This document shows, piece by piece, positions 53,584 through 62,304 of a stretch of DNA of 64,000 bases; position 1 is the first letter of the stretch; every line of letters begins with the position of its first letter. The notes beneath the pieces are model-generated. The model ran no database searches. It was not told the DNA's origin and was given only the letters and a program-made list of their open reading frames with translations. Where the stretch lies: assembly GCF_000309385.1 (NCBI RefSeq), contig NZ_JH976537.1:4203984-4267983 (forward strand), given 5' to 3'. Made by a program: the position numbers and the translations under genes. This DNA comes from Nodosilinea nodulosa PCC 7104 (GTDB lineage Bacteria; Cyanobacteriota; Cyanobacteriia; Phormidesmidales; Phormidesmidaceae).

Positions 53584-55953
53584 ATGACCTGGCTTCGACA
53601 ACTGGATGACCTAGACGTAGCCGATCTGAAAGCCGTTGGTCATAAAGCCTATTACCTGGGCCTGCTGAAGCAACGGGGGCTGCCTGTTGCCCAGGGATAC
53701 GTGCTGACGGCAGCGCCCTGGCACTACAGCCTGGAGCAGATGGCCTGGTCAGATGGGGCAGGCGATCGCCTGGCACCAGTCTGCCAGAGCGGCTTTCAGA
53801 CGCTGCAGCAGTATAGTCAGCGGTGGCAGGGGGCGATGCGAGCCATTCCGGCGATCGCCGCTGCCGATTGGCCGGCTTCCCCTCCGCCCGGCGACGTTGT
53901 CCCCGCCGCCTGGATGCTGCGCGCTTCGCTGTGGGTAGATGGATCGGGCGGAGAGGCGTTGACTGCTGCGGTGCCGGTGGGCAGTGGCCTGCTGCCGGCT
54001 CACATTGAGGCCGATTTTACCGCGCTGCCCCAGGTGCTGCCCCAGTTTTGGAGTCATGCCCTCACGGCCCGCTGTCTGTCGGTTTGGCAGCTCCACTGCC
54101 AGCGCCTGCGCGACCTCAGCTTCGCCACGCTGGTCATGCCCGTGTACCCGGCGCTAGCCTCAGGCACCTTGACCCTCGCCCAGGGGCAGATTGTGGTGAC
54201 GGCGGTCGCGGGCCTGGGGCTGGCCCTCACCCAGGGAGAGGCCGTTCCGACCTACTGCCGCACCAGCCGCGGCAAGATAGCGGCGGCGACCTGGGAACCA
54301 GGGTTTCAGGAGCGTGTTTACCGGCTGATGCCAGCTTTGAAGTACCGCCCTCGGCCTGCGATTGTAGCCCAGCCCGTGCAGGTGGTAGAGCGCGATCGCC
54401 CCGAGCTTCTAGCCCCTCTCAATGCCAGTCAAATGACCCGTTTGGTGCACCTAGCAGACCTGGCCCAGGGGGCCATGGGCAGCAGCGGAGTGCGCCTGGA
54501 GTGGCTGCTCCACCCCAGCGCTAACCCCGATCAGCCCAACCTGGTCATCACCGAGGCGGCCCCCTGGGATGACCCCGCCGGGGTTAGACCGACGGCGCCT
54601 TCCCCGGCGGCCTCGCCCCGCTCCCAGCCGCCGCTGCTGCCTATGGCCAGCACGGTGGTGCGCGGTATTGGGGCGGCGGGTGGTCGTATCCAGGGGGTGG
54701 CGGTGGTCGCCCAGCACCCTCAGGATTTGCCTGAGGCCTTGCCGCCGGGATGCATCGTGGTGATGCCCGATCTCCAGCCCGATGCGTTTTTGCAGCTGCG
54801 AGCGGTGATGGGCATTATCACCGAGCGGGGTGGGGCGACCTGTCACGCGGCGATTTTGGCGCGGGAGGTGGGTATTCCAGCCGTGGTGGGGGCGCCTCAG
54901 GCCACCCAGCTGCTGGAAACCGGCATGGTGCTCTGGCTGGACGGCGATCGCGGCGTGGTCTACGGTCTCACCGATGGAGCCATAGACCACCAGCAGTTTG
55001 AAACGGCCCTGGCCCAGTTTCAAACCCCCACGGCCCGGGTTGCCGACCTGTCGAGTCAGCATCGGGCCCGCTACCAGCGCCTGCGCACCCAGGTCATGGT
55101 CAACCTGAGCCAGACCCAGCGACTGGCCACGCTGCCCCTCGACTATGCCGCTGGGGTTGGCCTGGTGCGATCGGAGTGGCTGCTGCTGGATGTCCTCGAC
55201 GGACGGCACCCGTGGGACTGGGTCAACCGGGGCCAGGAAGCGGAGCTACAGCAGCGCCTGGTGCAGCAGCTAGAGCCAATTTTGCAGATTCTGGGGTCCA
55301 AGCCGCTGCGCTACCGCAGCCTCGATCTGCGATCGCACGAGTGGACGGCCCTGGAGGGCAGCCCACCGGTCGAGCCAAACCCAATGCTGGGCCTGAGGGG
55401 CACCCTCAGCTATGAAATCGACGATCGCCTGTTTCAGGTTGAGCTGGCGGCCCTGGCCACCCTACAGCGGGCGGGCTATACCAATTTGCAGCTCATTTTG
55501 CCCTTTGTGCGCACCGTAGAAGAGGCGATCGCCTGCCGCCAGCGCATCGATCGCGCTGGCCTGCTGGATACCGACGGCTTTGCCCTGTGGATTATGGCTG
55601 AGGTGCCGTCGGTGCTGTTTTTGCTGCCCGCCTACGCCCAGGCAGGGGTGCAGGGCATTGCCATTGGCTCCAACGATCTGACCCAGCTGCTGCTGGCCGT
55701 CGATCGCGATCAGCCCACCATCGCCTCTGCCTACGATGAGCGCCATCCGGTGGTGCGGCTGGCCATGGCTCACCTGGTCCGAGAGGCCCATCGCTGCGGC
55801 CTGATGTGCTCAATTTGCGGCCAGGCCCCGGTGCGCCATCCCGAACTGATTGCCGATCTGGTGGCCTGGGGGATTGGCTCAATTTCCGTGGAAGCCGCGG
55901 CCCTGCCCTTTACCTTGGAGGCCGTGTGGCAGGCCGAACAGGGTAAACCCTAG
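53584..55953 (+). CDS. PEP-synthase-like protein (PEP/pyruvate dikinase family)
   Basis: This 789-residue protein has the order ATP-grasp-like N-domain (about 1-335), phosphohistidine domain and PEP/pyruvate TIM barrel. The swivelling-domain motif ITERGGATCHAAILAREVGIP has the T-C-H phosphorylation site. The barrel shows VRSEWLLLD, NPMLGLRG, GIAIGSNDLTQLLLAVDRD and the catalytic Cys in CSICGQAP. The N-domain is eroded: the usual VRSSATAED reads LRASLWVDG, and the LQARP end reads ITEAAP. ATP-dependent pyruvate activation is therefore doubtful, and it may take its phosphate otherwise or be regulatory. Confidence 0.8.
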   Translation: MTWLRQLDDLDVADLKAVGHKAYYLGLLKQRGLPVAQGYVLTAAPWHYSLEQMAWSDGAGDRLAPVCQSGFQTLQQYSQRWQGAMRAIPAIAAADWPASPPPGDVVPAAWMLRASLWVDGSGGEALTAAVPVGSGLLPAHIEADFTALPQVLPQFWSHALTARCLSVWQLHCQRLRDLSFATLVMPVYPALASGTLTLAQGQIVVTAVAGLGLALTQGEAVPTYCRTSRGKIAAATWEPGFQERVYRLMPALKYRPRPAIVAQPVQVVERDRPELLAPLNASQMTRLVHLADLAQGAMGSSGVRLEWLLHPSANPDQPNLVITEAAPWDDPAGVRPTAPSPAASPRSQPPLLPMASTVVRGIGAAGGRIQGVAVVAQHPQDLPEALPPGCIVVMPDLQPDAFLQLRAVMGIITERGGATCHAAILAREVGIPAVVGAPQATQLLETGMVLWLDGDRGVVYGLTDGAIDHQQFETALAQFQTPTARVADLSSQHRARYQRLRTQVMVNLSQTQRLATLPLDYAAGVGLVRSEWLLLDVLDGRHPWDWVNRGQEAELQQRLVQQLEPILQILGSKPLRYRSLDLRSHEWTALEGSPPVEPNPMLGLRGTLSYEIDDRLFQVELAALATLQRAGYTNLQLILPFVRTVEEAIACRQRIDRAGLLDTDGFALWIMAEVPSVLFLLPAYAQAGVQGIAIGSNDLTQLLLAVDRDQPTIASAYDERHPVVRLAMAHLVREAHRCGLMCSICGQAPVRHPELIADLVAWGIGSISVEAAALPFTLEAVWQAEQGKP

Positions 55954-56008
55954 CCTGCTCCAGGACAATGCCCGTCGCTGGGGTGGACAAAGTGCGCCCA
56001 ACTCTAGC

Positions 56009-56105
56009 TATAGCTAGCCTGGTTAAGACGTTTCTCCTATGAACGTTCAAACGTTTGAACGTTCATAGAATTTCTGGATGTCCTATCAACATAGCTATGG
56101 CTATA
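56009..56105. mobile_element. MITE-like palindromic element, copy B
   Basis: TATAGC begins the copy and GGCTATA ends it, 97 bp in all. The centre (56037-56068) is a perfect 32-bp palindrome: CTATGAACGTTCAAAC followed by its reverse complement. Arms carry GGTTAAGAC (left) and GTCCTATC (right). It lies 56 bp after the PEP-synthase-like gene and 60 bp before gpx. Confidence 0.8.
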
Positions 56106-56164
56106 CCTGGCGCTTGTCAGCAGATGACCGATAATAACAACGTTGTGCAGACGGTTACTTATCT

Positions 56165-56629
56165 ATGGCTCTTCCTACCAACCTAGCCACCCTAGACGGT
56201 GCTCCCCTGGCTCCCGAGACTTTGAGCGGCAAAGTTGTTCTCTTTGTCAATGTGGCCAGCAAGTGCGGCCTCACGCCCCAGTACAGCGGCCTAGTAGAGC
56301 TGGATAAGGCCTACGGCGATCGCGGCCTGGTGATTGTGGGCGTCCCCTGCAACCAGTTTGGCCAGCAAGAACCCGGCAGCTCCGAAGAGATTAAGGACTT
56401 CACCAAAACCAAGTACGATGTCGACTTTACCCTGCTCGAAAAACAGGATGTCAATGGCCCCAATCGCAGCCCGCTCTACCAGTTTCTGGTGGGCAGCGGC
56501 CCCGACATCGGCTGGAACTTTGGCAAGTTCTTGGTCGGGCGCGACGGCGAGGTGATCGCCCGCTTCGAGCCCCAAACCGCCCCCAGCGACCCAGCTCTCA
56601 AAACCGCCATCGAGCAAGCCCTGGGCTAA
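56165..56629 (+). CDS. glutathione peroxidase family protein
   Basis: This 154-residue thioredoxin-fold peroxidase reduces hydroperoxides. The peroxidatic site is a cysteine (NVASKCGLTPQYSGL) rather than selenocysteine, with GVPCNQFGQQEPG and WNFGKFLVGRDG supplying the Gln/Trp/Asn residues. The family's usual resolving cysteine (FC in the motif after EI) is Thr in KDFTKTKYDVDF. Cyanobacterial members often use NADPH or thioredoxin. Its stop overlaps that of the convergent csaB gene. Confidence 0.92.
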   Translation: MALPTNLATLDGAPLAPETLSGKVVLFVNVASKCGLTPQYSGLVELDKAYGDRGLVIVGVPCNQFGQQEPGSSEEIKDFTKTKYDVDFTLLEKQDVNGPNRSPLYQFLVGSGPDIGWNFGKFLVGRDGEVIARFEPQTAPSDPALKTAIEQALG

Positions 56630-57693
56630 CCCGCCAGGGCCGACAGCACATCGTGCAGCAAATCCTGGTGCATGAGGGCGCGATCGACCCGCGATTTGAT
56701 CTGCTCTGGGGCCAGGGGTTCACCGTTGGCATAGACCTCCAGCCAGGTTTGGGTCATCTGCTCTGGAGTGGTGGGCCAGCGGTGTGCCACCGCCTGGGGG
56801 CTGAGGTCAAAGCCCGGCAGGTCGAGGTCGGCCATCAGGTGGCTGACCTTGGGGTCGTAGCTCAGCCCGAAGCAGCGACAGCCCTCGGCAGCGGCCATAA
56901 TCAGGGCGTGCAGCCGCATGCCAATGGTCATCTCGACGCCGCGAAACAGCCCCTTGAGCTGATGGGGATTGCTGAGGCTGTAGATCCGACTGGGGCCTGC
57001 CAGCCTGGGCTGGATATACTCCGCAATGGGTAAATCTTTGACGGGCTGAAACGGCACCAGCAGCAGACAGGTGTGGGTAGCCTTTTGAAACGAGGCCAGG
57101 GCCTGGGTAAACTGGTCAAGCCGACTTTCCGTTAGCCAAAGATGAGGGCGCAGGGCCACCGCCACGCGGGGGGCGGGCAGCTCCCACAGGCCTTCTACGG
57201 GGGCTGCCTCTAAGGCCCAGACCGGGTCGGGGGCCTGCATACCCGGCACCTGCCACCGGGCCAACCAGGCCGCCGACCCGTGGTCGCGCACGCTGACGGC
57301 GTCGCAGTGGGCCAGGGCGTAGCGGCTTAGCCCCTGGCTCAGGACATGGTTTAGAGGGCCAATACCCTGGCCCCAGGCAATGGTTTTGAGGCCTAACCAC
57401 TGGGCCAGCGCCATCAGGCCGCCGTAGTAAATCGGGTTTTGCAGGCTGGTGGCATCCTGCAGCAGGCTGCCCCCTCCCCAGATAAACACATCAGCACCTC
57501 GCAGCGCTCTGATCACTGGCCCCAGGGCCTTTCGGGGCACCGTCTCCACCCCGTAGCGCTGGGCTGTCTCCACCGGGTTGCCCGACAGCACCACGGGCGT
57601 TACCGCCCTGGGCAACATCTGGAGCAGGGTGGCCAGCAGAGCTTCGTCGCCGCCGTTGCCCATACCGTAGTAGCCACACAAAACCGCTCGCAT
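56626..57693 (-). CDS. csaB: polysaccharide pyruvyl transferase CsaB
   Basis: CsaB adds pyruvate ketals to cell-wall polysaccharide, giving the anchor for S-layer (SLH) proteins. The 355-residue GT-B-like protein begins MRAVLCGYYGMGNGGDEALLATLL (abbreviated) and has FIWGGGSLLQDATS, the IGMRLHALIMAA loop and CRCFGLSYDPKVSHL. It is soluble. It ends over the gpx stop by 4 bp. Confidence 0.9.
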   Translation of the reverse strand: MRAVLCGYYGMGNGGDEALLATLLQMLPRAVTPVVLSGNPVETAQRYGVETVPRKALGPVIRALRGADVFIWGGGSLLQDATSLQNPIYYGGLMALAQWLGLKTIAWGQGIGPLNHVLSQGLSRYALAHCDAVSVRDHGSAAWLARWQVPGMQAPDPVWALEAAPVEGLWELPAPRVAVALRPHLWLTESRLDQFTQALASFQKATHTCLLLVPFQPVKDLPIAEYIQPRLAGPSRIYSLSNPHQLKGLFRGVEMTIGMRLHALIMAAAEGCRCFGLSYDPKVSHLMADLDLPGFDLSPQAVAHRWPTTPEQMTQTWLEVYANGEPLAPEQIKSRVDRALMHQDLLHDVLSALAG

Positions 57694-57786
57694 GCTTACC
57701 TACCCAGATTCGAACCGCTAGCTAAACCGCTATACGCCATACCCCGACCTTTCTACAATAGAGGCTGTTGTTACGCCCTGAACGCC

Positions 57787-58098
57787 ATGCATGCCCTCTC
57801 CCTGCCCACCTGGATGATCCATATTTCAAGCGTGCTGGAGTGGATGGCAGCGATGTGGTTTGTCTGGCAGTTTGCGGCGGTGACCCAGCGCCCCGTGTGG
57901 CGGTGGTTGGCGATCGGCATGCTGCCGGCTTTGGTCAGCGCCATGGCCGCCTGCACCTGGCACCTGTTCGACAATGCCCCGGGGCTGGCCTGGTTAGTCA
58001 CCCTGCAAGCGGCCATGACCGTGGCGGGCAATGCCACGCTATGCCTTGCCGCCTGGTGGATTTGGCGGCAGGGGAGAGTCTCCACAGAAAATCAGTAA
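57787..58098 (+). CDS. ycf49: Ycf49-like protein (DUF2499)
   Basis: This 103-residue membrane protein has three hydrophobic helices and the family motifs LPTWMIHISSVLEWMAAMW, LPALVSAMAACTWHLFDN. DUF2499/Ycf49 is found in cyanobacteria and plastids, with unknown function, possibly in membrane or photosynthetic assembly. I use ATG 57787; the long open frame upstream (to 57439) overlaps csaB antisense and is not protein-like. It is followed by DUF3593. Confidence 0.85.
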   Translation: MHALSLPTWMIHISSVLEWMAAMWFVWQFAAVTQRPVWRWLAIGMLPALVSAMAACTWHLFDNAPGLAWLVTLQAAMTVAGNATLCLAAWWIWRQGRVSTENQ

Positions 58099-58220
58099 AT
58101 GAGCACCTTGGGCTTTAAATTTTAAAGAATCCCTGGCGGCTTGGCCCCAATAGCAGCCCTGCCAGCAATCATCCTGATATCTAAGCCCCACCCCACCCCA
58201 TCACTCCCCACCCCCAAACC

Positions 58221-58538
58221 ATGCTCGACAAAAATACCCTCTTTGCCTTCTCCCTCTTCCCCTATCTGGGGTTTTTATGGTTTCTAACTCGCACTAAGGA
58301 GACGCCAAAGCTGGCGCTGATTGGCTTCTACGCGCTGCTAGTGTTTGTCGCCATCACAATTCCGGCTGGTATTTACGCCAAAGTGGGCCTGGGCAAGGAA
58401 CTGGCGGATGTGGATTGGCTGCACGGCAGCGCCGAGGCCTTTTTGACGCTGTCGAACATTTTGGTGGTGCTGGGGTTTCGCCAGGCGGTGTTGCAGCACC
58501 GGGCGGGGTTAGAAGGGGTGGAGGCAGAGGGGAAGTGA
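58221..58538 (+). CDS. DUF3593 membrane protein
   Basis: This 105-residue protein has helices FAFSLFPYLGFLWFL, LIGFYALLVFVAITIPAGIYA and AFLTLSNILVVLGF, with KVGLGKELADVDWLHGSAEAF between them. It matches DUF3593, which I recall as a frequent neighbour of DUF2499 in cyanobacteria and plastid lineages. The two may form a complex (inference). A MITE-like copy follows 60 bp later. Confidence 0.8.
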   Translation: MLDKNTLFAFSLFPYLGFLWFLTRTKETPKLALIGFYALLVFVAITIPAGIYAKVGLGKELADVDWLHGSAEAFLTLSNILVVLGFRQAVLQHRAGLEGVEAEGK

Positions 58539-58597
58539 GAATGGAGGAGGTGAGGACGATGGGGAGGAGTGGGGAGAATGTTCATGGTCTGGCGAGA

Positions 58598-58700
58598 TAT
58601 AGCTGTGGACAGTCCGGCTAAGACAGGTCTCTATGAACATTCAAACGTTTGAACGTTCATAGGTTTTTTGGATGTCCTAACCAACGTGACTATGGCTATA
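58598..58700. mobile_element. MITE-like palindromic element, copy C
   Basis: It runs from TATAGC to GGCTATA (103 bp). The 32-bp centre (58631-58662) matches copy B except for one base in the left arm (CATTC for CGTTC). Left arm GGCTAAGAC pairs with right arm GTCCTAACC imperfectly. It fills much of the 324-bp gap to the glutathione reductase gene. Confidence 0.8.
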
Positions 58701-58862
58701 GCCATCGCCGCCGTTCAGGCAGTACAGTCCCGTGCTCATTCCACCAGACAAAAAGATTTTGACCGATGCGCCAATGAAACCTTACGCAAGATTTTGAATC
58801 AGTCTCGGCCTAAGGACAGTCCAGAGCAAAGGATTCCCCCCATCCCCCCATTCCCCCATCTC

Positions 58863-60218
58863 CTACTCAAGACCAACAAACTCCTCCGCAATGCTAGGGT
58901 GAATAGCTACGGTGACGTCAAAATCGGCCTTGGTGGCCCCCATGGTGAGGGCGATCGCGATGCCCTGCATGATCTCCGCCGCATGGTCCCCGACCATGTG
59001 CGCTCCCAGCACTCGATCGGTCGATGTTTGCACCACCAGCTTGACGAGAGCCTTGGTTTCCAGGTTGGACAGGGTGTTGTGCAAGGGCCGGAAATGGGTG
59101 CGGTAAATTTGCACATCTCCAGGCCCAAATTTTGTCTGCGCCTCCACCTCGGTGAGGCCTACGGTGCTCATTTCGGGAGTGGTAAATACAGCGCTGGGAA
59201 TAGCGTCGTAGTTGATGGGCACGGGAGTTGGGCCAAACTCGGCATCGGCAAACTGACGCCCTTCTCGCAGCGCGACCGGGGTGAGGCTGGGATGCTCGGT
59301 CACATCGCCGACGGCAAAAATGTGGGAAACGCTGGTGCGCTGCTGGGCGTCTACGGCGATCGCGCCTTCCTTGAGCTGCACGCCGATACGTTCCAGGCCC
59401 AGGCCTTCCAGGTTGGGGATGCGTCCGGTGGCGGCCAGGTTCACCGCGTCACAGAGAAGGGTGTCTTGACCGTGGGGGGTGGTGACCGTCACCGTTACCC
59501 CCGCCTCGGCTGGGGCGATCGCAATGCTTTCGCTGTGGGCAATGATTTTGATGCCCCGCTGCTGCATGGCCCCGTGGATTTCGCAGCGAAGGTCGTCGTC
59601 AAAGCCGCGCAAAACTCTGTCGGCCCGAATAATCTGAATCACCTCGGTACCCAGTCCGTTCAAAATGCAGGCAAACTCGCTGCCGATATAGCCGCCGCCG
59701 ATAATCACCAGGCGCCTGGGCTGCTGGGGCAGGTGAAAAATGTCGTCGGAGGTAATGGCATGCTCAATGCCGGGAATGTTGCCGGGCAACTTGGGCCTGC
59801 CGCCAACGGCAATCAAAATTTTTGCGGCGGTGACGGTGCGATCGCCAACGGCCAGGGTGTGCCCATCGACAAAGCGGGCGTAGTGGGGGAATAACGCCAC
59901 CCCGGCGTCGTCGAGCATGGCCTGGTAAACCCCGTTTAGGCGCTCGGTTTCCTGCGCGATCGCCGCCCTCAGCGTTGGCCAGTGAAAGGTGCTCTGCTCC
60001 ACCTGCCAGCCGTAGCTGGCCGCCGCCGTAAACTGGTCGCTAAAGCGGGCGGCATAGACCATCAGCTTTTTCGGCACGCAGCCCCGGTTGACGCAGGTGC
60101 CCCCCAGCCGATCCGCCTCTGCCAGGGCGACTCGTGCCCCGTGCCCTGCGGCCCGGCTCGCGGCCGCAATGCCTCCAGAACCACCGCCTACCACAAACAA
60201 ATCAAAATCGTAGGCCAC
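58863..60218 (-). CDS. gor: glutathione-disulfide reductase
   Basis: Gor reduces GSSG with NADPH. The 451-residue flavoprotein has FAD motif FDLFVVGGGSGGIAAAS, the redox disulfide GGTCVNRGCVPKKL, the NADPH Rossmann motif VIIGGGYIGSEFACILN, the second FAD motif FAVGDVTEHPSLTPVA, and the catalytic pair in HPSIAEEFVG. I use GTG 60218 with AGGGA 6 bp upstream; the extension to 60311 is not supported. It complements the nearby glutathione peroxidase. Confidence 0.93.
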   Translation of the reverse strand: MAYDFDLFVVGGGSGGIAAASRAAGHGARVALAEADRLGGTCVNRGCVPKKLMVYAARFSDQFTAAASYGWQVEQSTFHWPTLRAAIAQETERLNGVYQAMLDDAGVALFPHYARFVDGHTLAVGDRTVTAAKILIAVGGRPKLPGNIPGIEHAITSDDIFHLPQQPRRLVIIGGGYIGSEFACILNGLGTEVIQIIRADRVLRGFDDDLRCEIHGAMQQRGIKIIAHSESIAIAPAEAGVTVTVTTPHGQDTLLCDAVNLAATGRIPNLEGLGLERIGVQLKEGAIAVDAQQRTSVSHIFAVGDVTEHPSLTPVALREGRQFADAEFGPTPVPINYDAIPSAVFTTPEMSTVGLTEVEAQTKFGPGDVQIYRTHFRPLHNTLSNLETKALVKLVVQTSTDRVLGAHMVGDHAAEIMQGIAIALTMGATKADFDVTVAIHPSIAEEFVGLE

Positions 60219-60331
60219 GGTATTTCCCTGACTGGTGTTCAAACTCCAGCATTGCCCGGGGGCGATCCCCTTGGCATCCGCACTGGGGCACAGTTTCCCT
60301 CGGCGGCCCATTCAAGCCTTGCCCCTGTCGC

Positions 60332-60979
60332 TCACCCGTTCCCCTGGGCGGCGCTAGCGCCCGAGGCAAAGGCCATCTGCCAAAAGGCGGCTTCGAGATC
60401 GGCAACGCGCAGAAAGGCGGCTTCGGCCTGGGTCTGGGTGGCGGGGCTGGCGATCGCCAGGGTGGCATCGGCCTGGGCGGCCAGCAGGCGCACGTAGTCG
60501 GTAAAGCCGGGGTTGCCCCAGCGATCGGCAAACTCGGCGTAGGGGGCGGGCATGGGGCCGGGCCGCTGCCAGCCCTGGTTATAGGCGCACTCGATGGCCC
60601 ACAGGGCCGTGGCCTGGACCGCATAGGGCGCGATCGCCAGACTGGCCATAAACTCGCAGTAGTGCTGGCAGGTGGGCTGGGGCGGCGTGGCCAGAGGGAG
60701 CGATCGCTCGGCGGCCTTGGCCTCAAACCACAGCAGCTCGTCCTTGAGGGCCGTCAGCCCGGCCAGCAGCACATCGAGGTGATCGTCGGGGGCGGCCCCC
60801 AGCACCCGGCCCACCATGCGGGTAAACGCTTTGACGAACAGAAAATCCTGCACCAGCCAGGTGTTGAACTGGGCTGGCTGTAGCCTGCCGCTCTGACAGC
60901 CGGTGAGGAAGGGATGGGTGGTGGCCCTGACCCAGGCGGCGGGATGGGCCTGCAAAAGCAGCTGACAACTCAGGGCCAT
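60332..60979 (-). CDS. tenA: TenA family protein (thiaminase II-like)
   Basis: This 215-residue helical protein has the TenA fold: THPFLTGCQSGRLQPAQFNTWLVQDFLFV (in pieces) and ALWAIECAYNQGW. TenA salvages thiamin pyrimidines. The AIE site position suggests the TenA_E type, in which Glu replaces the usual active-site Cys and thiamin degradation products are further processed. This subtype call is by memory. The gor start lies 113 bp downstream. Confidence 0.8.
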   Translation of the reverse strand: MALSCQLLLQAHPAAWVRATTHPFLTGCQSGRLQPAQFNTWLVQDFLFVKAFTRMVGRVLGAAPDDHLDVLLAGLTALKDELLWFEAKAAERSLPLATPPQPTCQHYCEFMASLAIAPYAVQATALWAIECAYNQGWQRPGPMPAPYAEFADRWGNPGFTDYVRLLAAQADATLAIASPATQTQAEAAFLRVADLEAAFWQMAFASGASAAQGNG

Positions 60980-61122
60980 GGGGGTACTTAGGGAATGAGG
61001 ATTGGATTAAACCTGCGGTTAGAGCGGGTCTACGGGGTTTGGACAGCCGAGGCGGCCATCCCACAAATCCCTGAGTCTCAACCCCTTGAGCGCAGGAAAT
61101 CGGGGACAGCTTCCCAGGTGCG

Positions 61123-62271
61123 CTAGTTGGGCACGATTTGGGTGACGACGCGGCCGCCGTCCACCACCACGGTTTCATCGTCCAGGCGGCCCACGGCGCG
61201 GGAGCCATTGAGGTTGACGGCGGGGTTGACCTGGCTGTAGTTGACGTCGCCCTCGGCCACCAGGGTCTGGGTCTCGACGTTCCAGTTGAGGCGATCGCTG
61301 GTCATGCGGGTCTGGTTGGTTTCGCCCACGGCCACCACGTTGTCGGAGAGGGCAATCTGCTGCTGGGCCAGATCCATCCGCCCCCGGTTGGCGGTAACCC
61401 TGACTTTATTTTTGGGATGCACCAGGGTGAGGGGCTGGTTGACGGTCACCTGCTCCTTGGCCACCTGCCAGTCCAGGGCTTCGCTGGTCATGTTGAGGGG
61501 CAGCTCTAGCATTTGCATGGCCACCTGACCCCGCAGGGCAACCAGTTTGTCCGCCAGATTGACCGAGCCTCGCTGGCCAGTAACTACATCGGTAATGGCA
61601 TTTTGCTGAAACTGCTCGACCCGCAGTGGCTGAGTGCTCTCAATTCGCTCATCACGCCAAAACCAGGTCAGCTCTTTCGCCTGGAGCTTGAGCCAGGATT
61701 CGGTTTTGGGGTCGGCCACCACGGTGTTGGCGACCACGTTGCCCACTAGCTCCATCCGGTTTTCGCGGTTGAAGACCCGCGCCTCATCCGCCGCCGCCCG
61801 CAGCTGGGGATGGGTGCCGGTGATGTGGTCGCGCATGATCAGCACATCCTCCTGGGGGCGCCACTCCATCTCATTGCCCCGCAGCACAGAGCCATTTTGA
61901 ACGCCCGTGGCGACGATATTGCCGTGCAGCAAAATAACGGTGCCGTTTTCACGCACTTCGCCGGTATCGGCAATCACCCGGTACAGCACTTTGCCGTCCT
62001 GGAACAGGTCGCCGTCCGGTCGAGTGATAAAGGCCACCTTCTGGTCGGCGCTGTAGGTTACCTCGTCCCCCTTCACCCGCCACAGCATCTGGCCCTGATC
62101 GTCGGGCTGCTCAAGGGTAACGTCGTGCAGGGTGAGGCCGGGCTGCGGATCGTTGGCCGACTCATCGGCGCCATTGTTGGGGTCGAAGCCTGGGCCAACT
62201 ACGCTGTATAGCCCGATCGCCACCATCGCGATCGCAGCCCCGCCAACCGTTAACTGCCGCCATCGTGCCAT
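61123..62271 (-). CDS. lptC: LptC-like lipopolysaccharide export protein
   Basis: This 382-residue protein has an N-terminal membrane anchor (GGAAIAMVAIGLYSVVG) and a long beta-jellyroll of LptC/LptA type with repeats such as LVGNVVANTV, VALRGQVAMQML, IALSDNVVAVGE, LVAEGDVNYSQ. It should link the inner-membrane LptBFG to the periplasmic bridge carrying LPS. The extra length over enterobacterial LptC is usual for cyanobacteria. It is 33 bp after the NYN gene. Confidence 0.88.
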   Translation of the reverse strand: MARWRQLTVGGAAIAMVAIGLYSVVGPGFDPNNGADESANDPQPGLTLHDVTLEQPDDQGQMLWRVKGDEVTYSADQKVAFITRPDGDLFQDGKVLYRVIADTGEVRENGTVILLHGNIVATGVQNGSVLRGNEMEWRPQEDVLIMRDHITGTHPQLRAAADEARVFNRENRMELVGNVVANTVVADPKTESWLKLQAKELTWFWRDERIESTQPLRVEQFQQNAITDVVTGQRGSVNLADKLVALRGQVAMQMLELPLNMTSEALDWQVAKEQVTVNQPLTLVHPKNKVRVTANRGRMDLAQQQIALSDNVVAVGETNQTRMTSDRLNWNVETQTLVAEGDVNYSQVNPAVNLNGSRAVGRLDDETVVVDGGRVVTQIVPN

Positions 62272-62304
62272 TGCTGTTATGCCTCTAGTTGCGCCTCTAA
62301 GGGC

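Noticed and set aside
57439-57786. N-terminal extension of the Ycf49 frame
   Set aside because: It runs antisense through csaB; the DUF2499 family begins at the ATG at 57787.
58668-59894. 408-codon plus-strand frame across the glutathione reductase gene
   Set aside because: Antisense to gor, which has clear FAD and redox motifs; the plus-strand translation has none.
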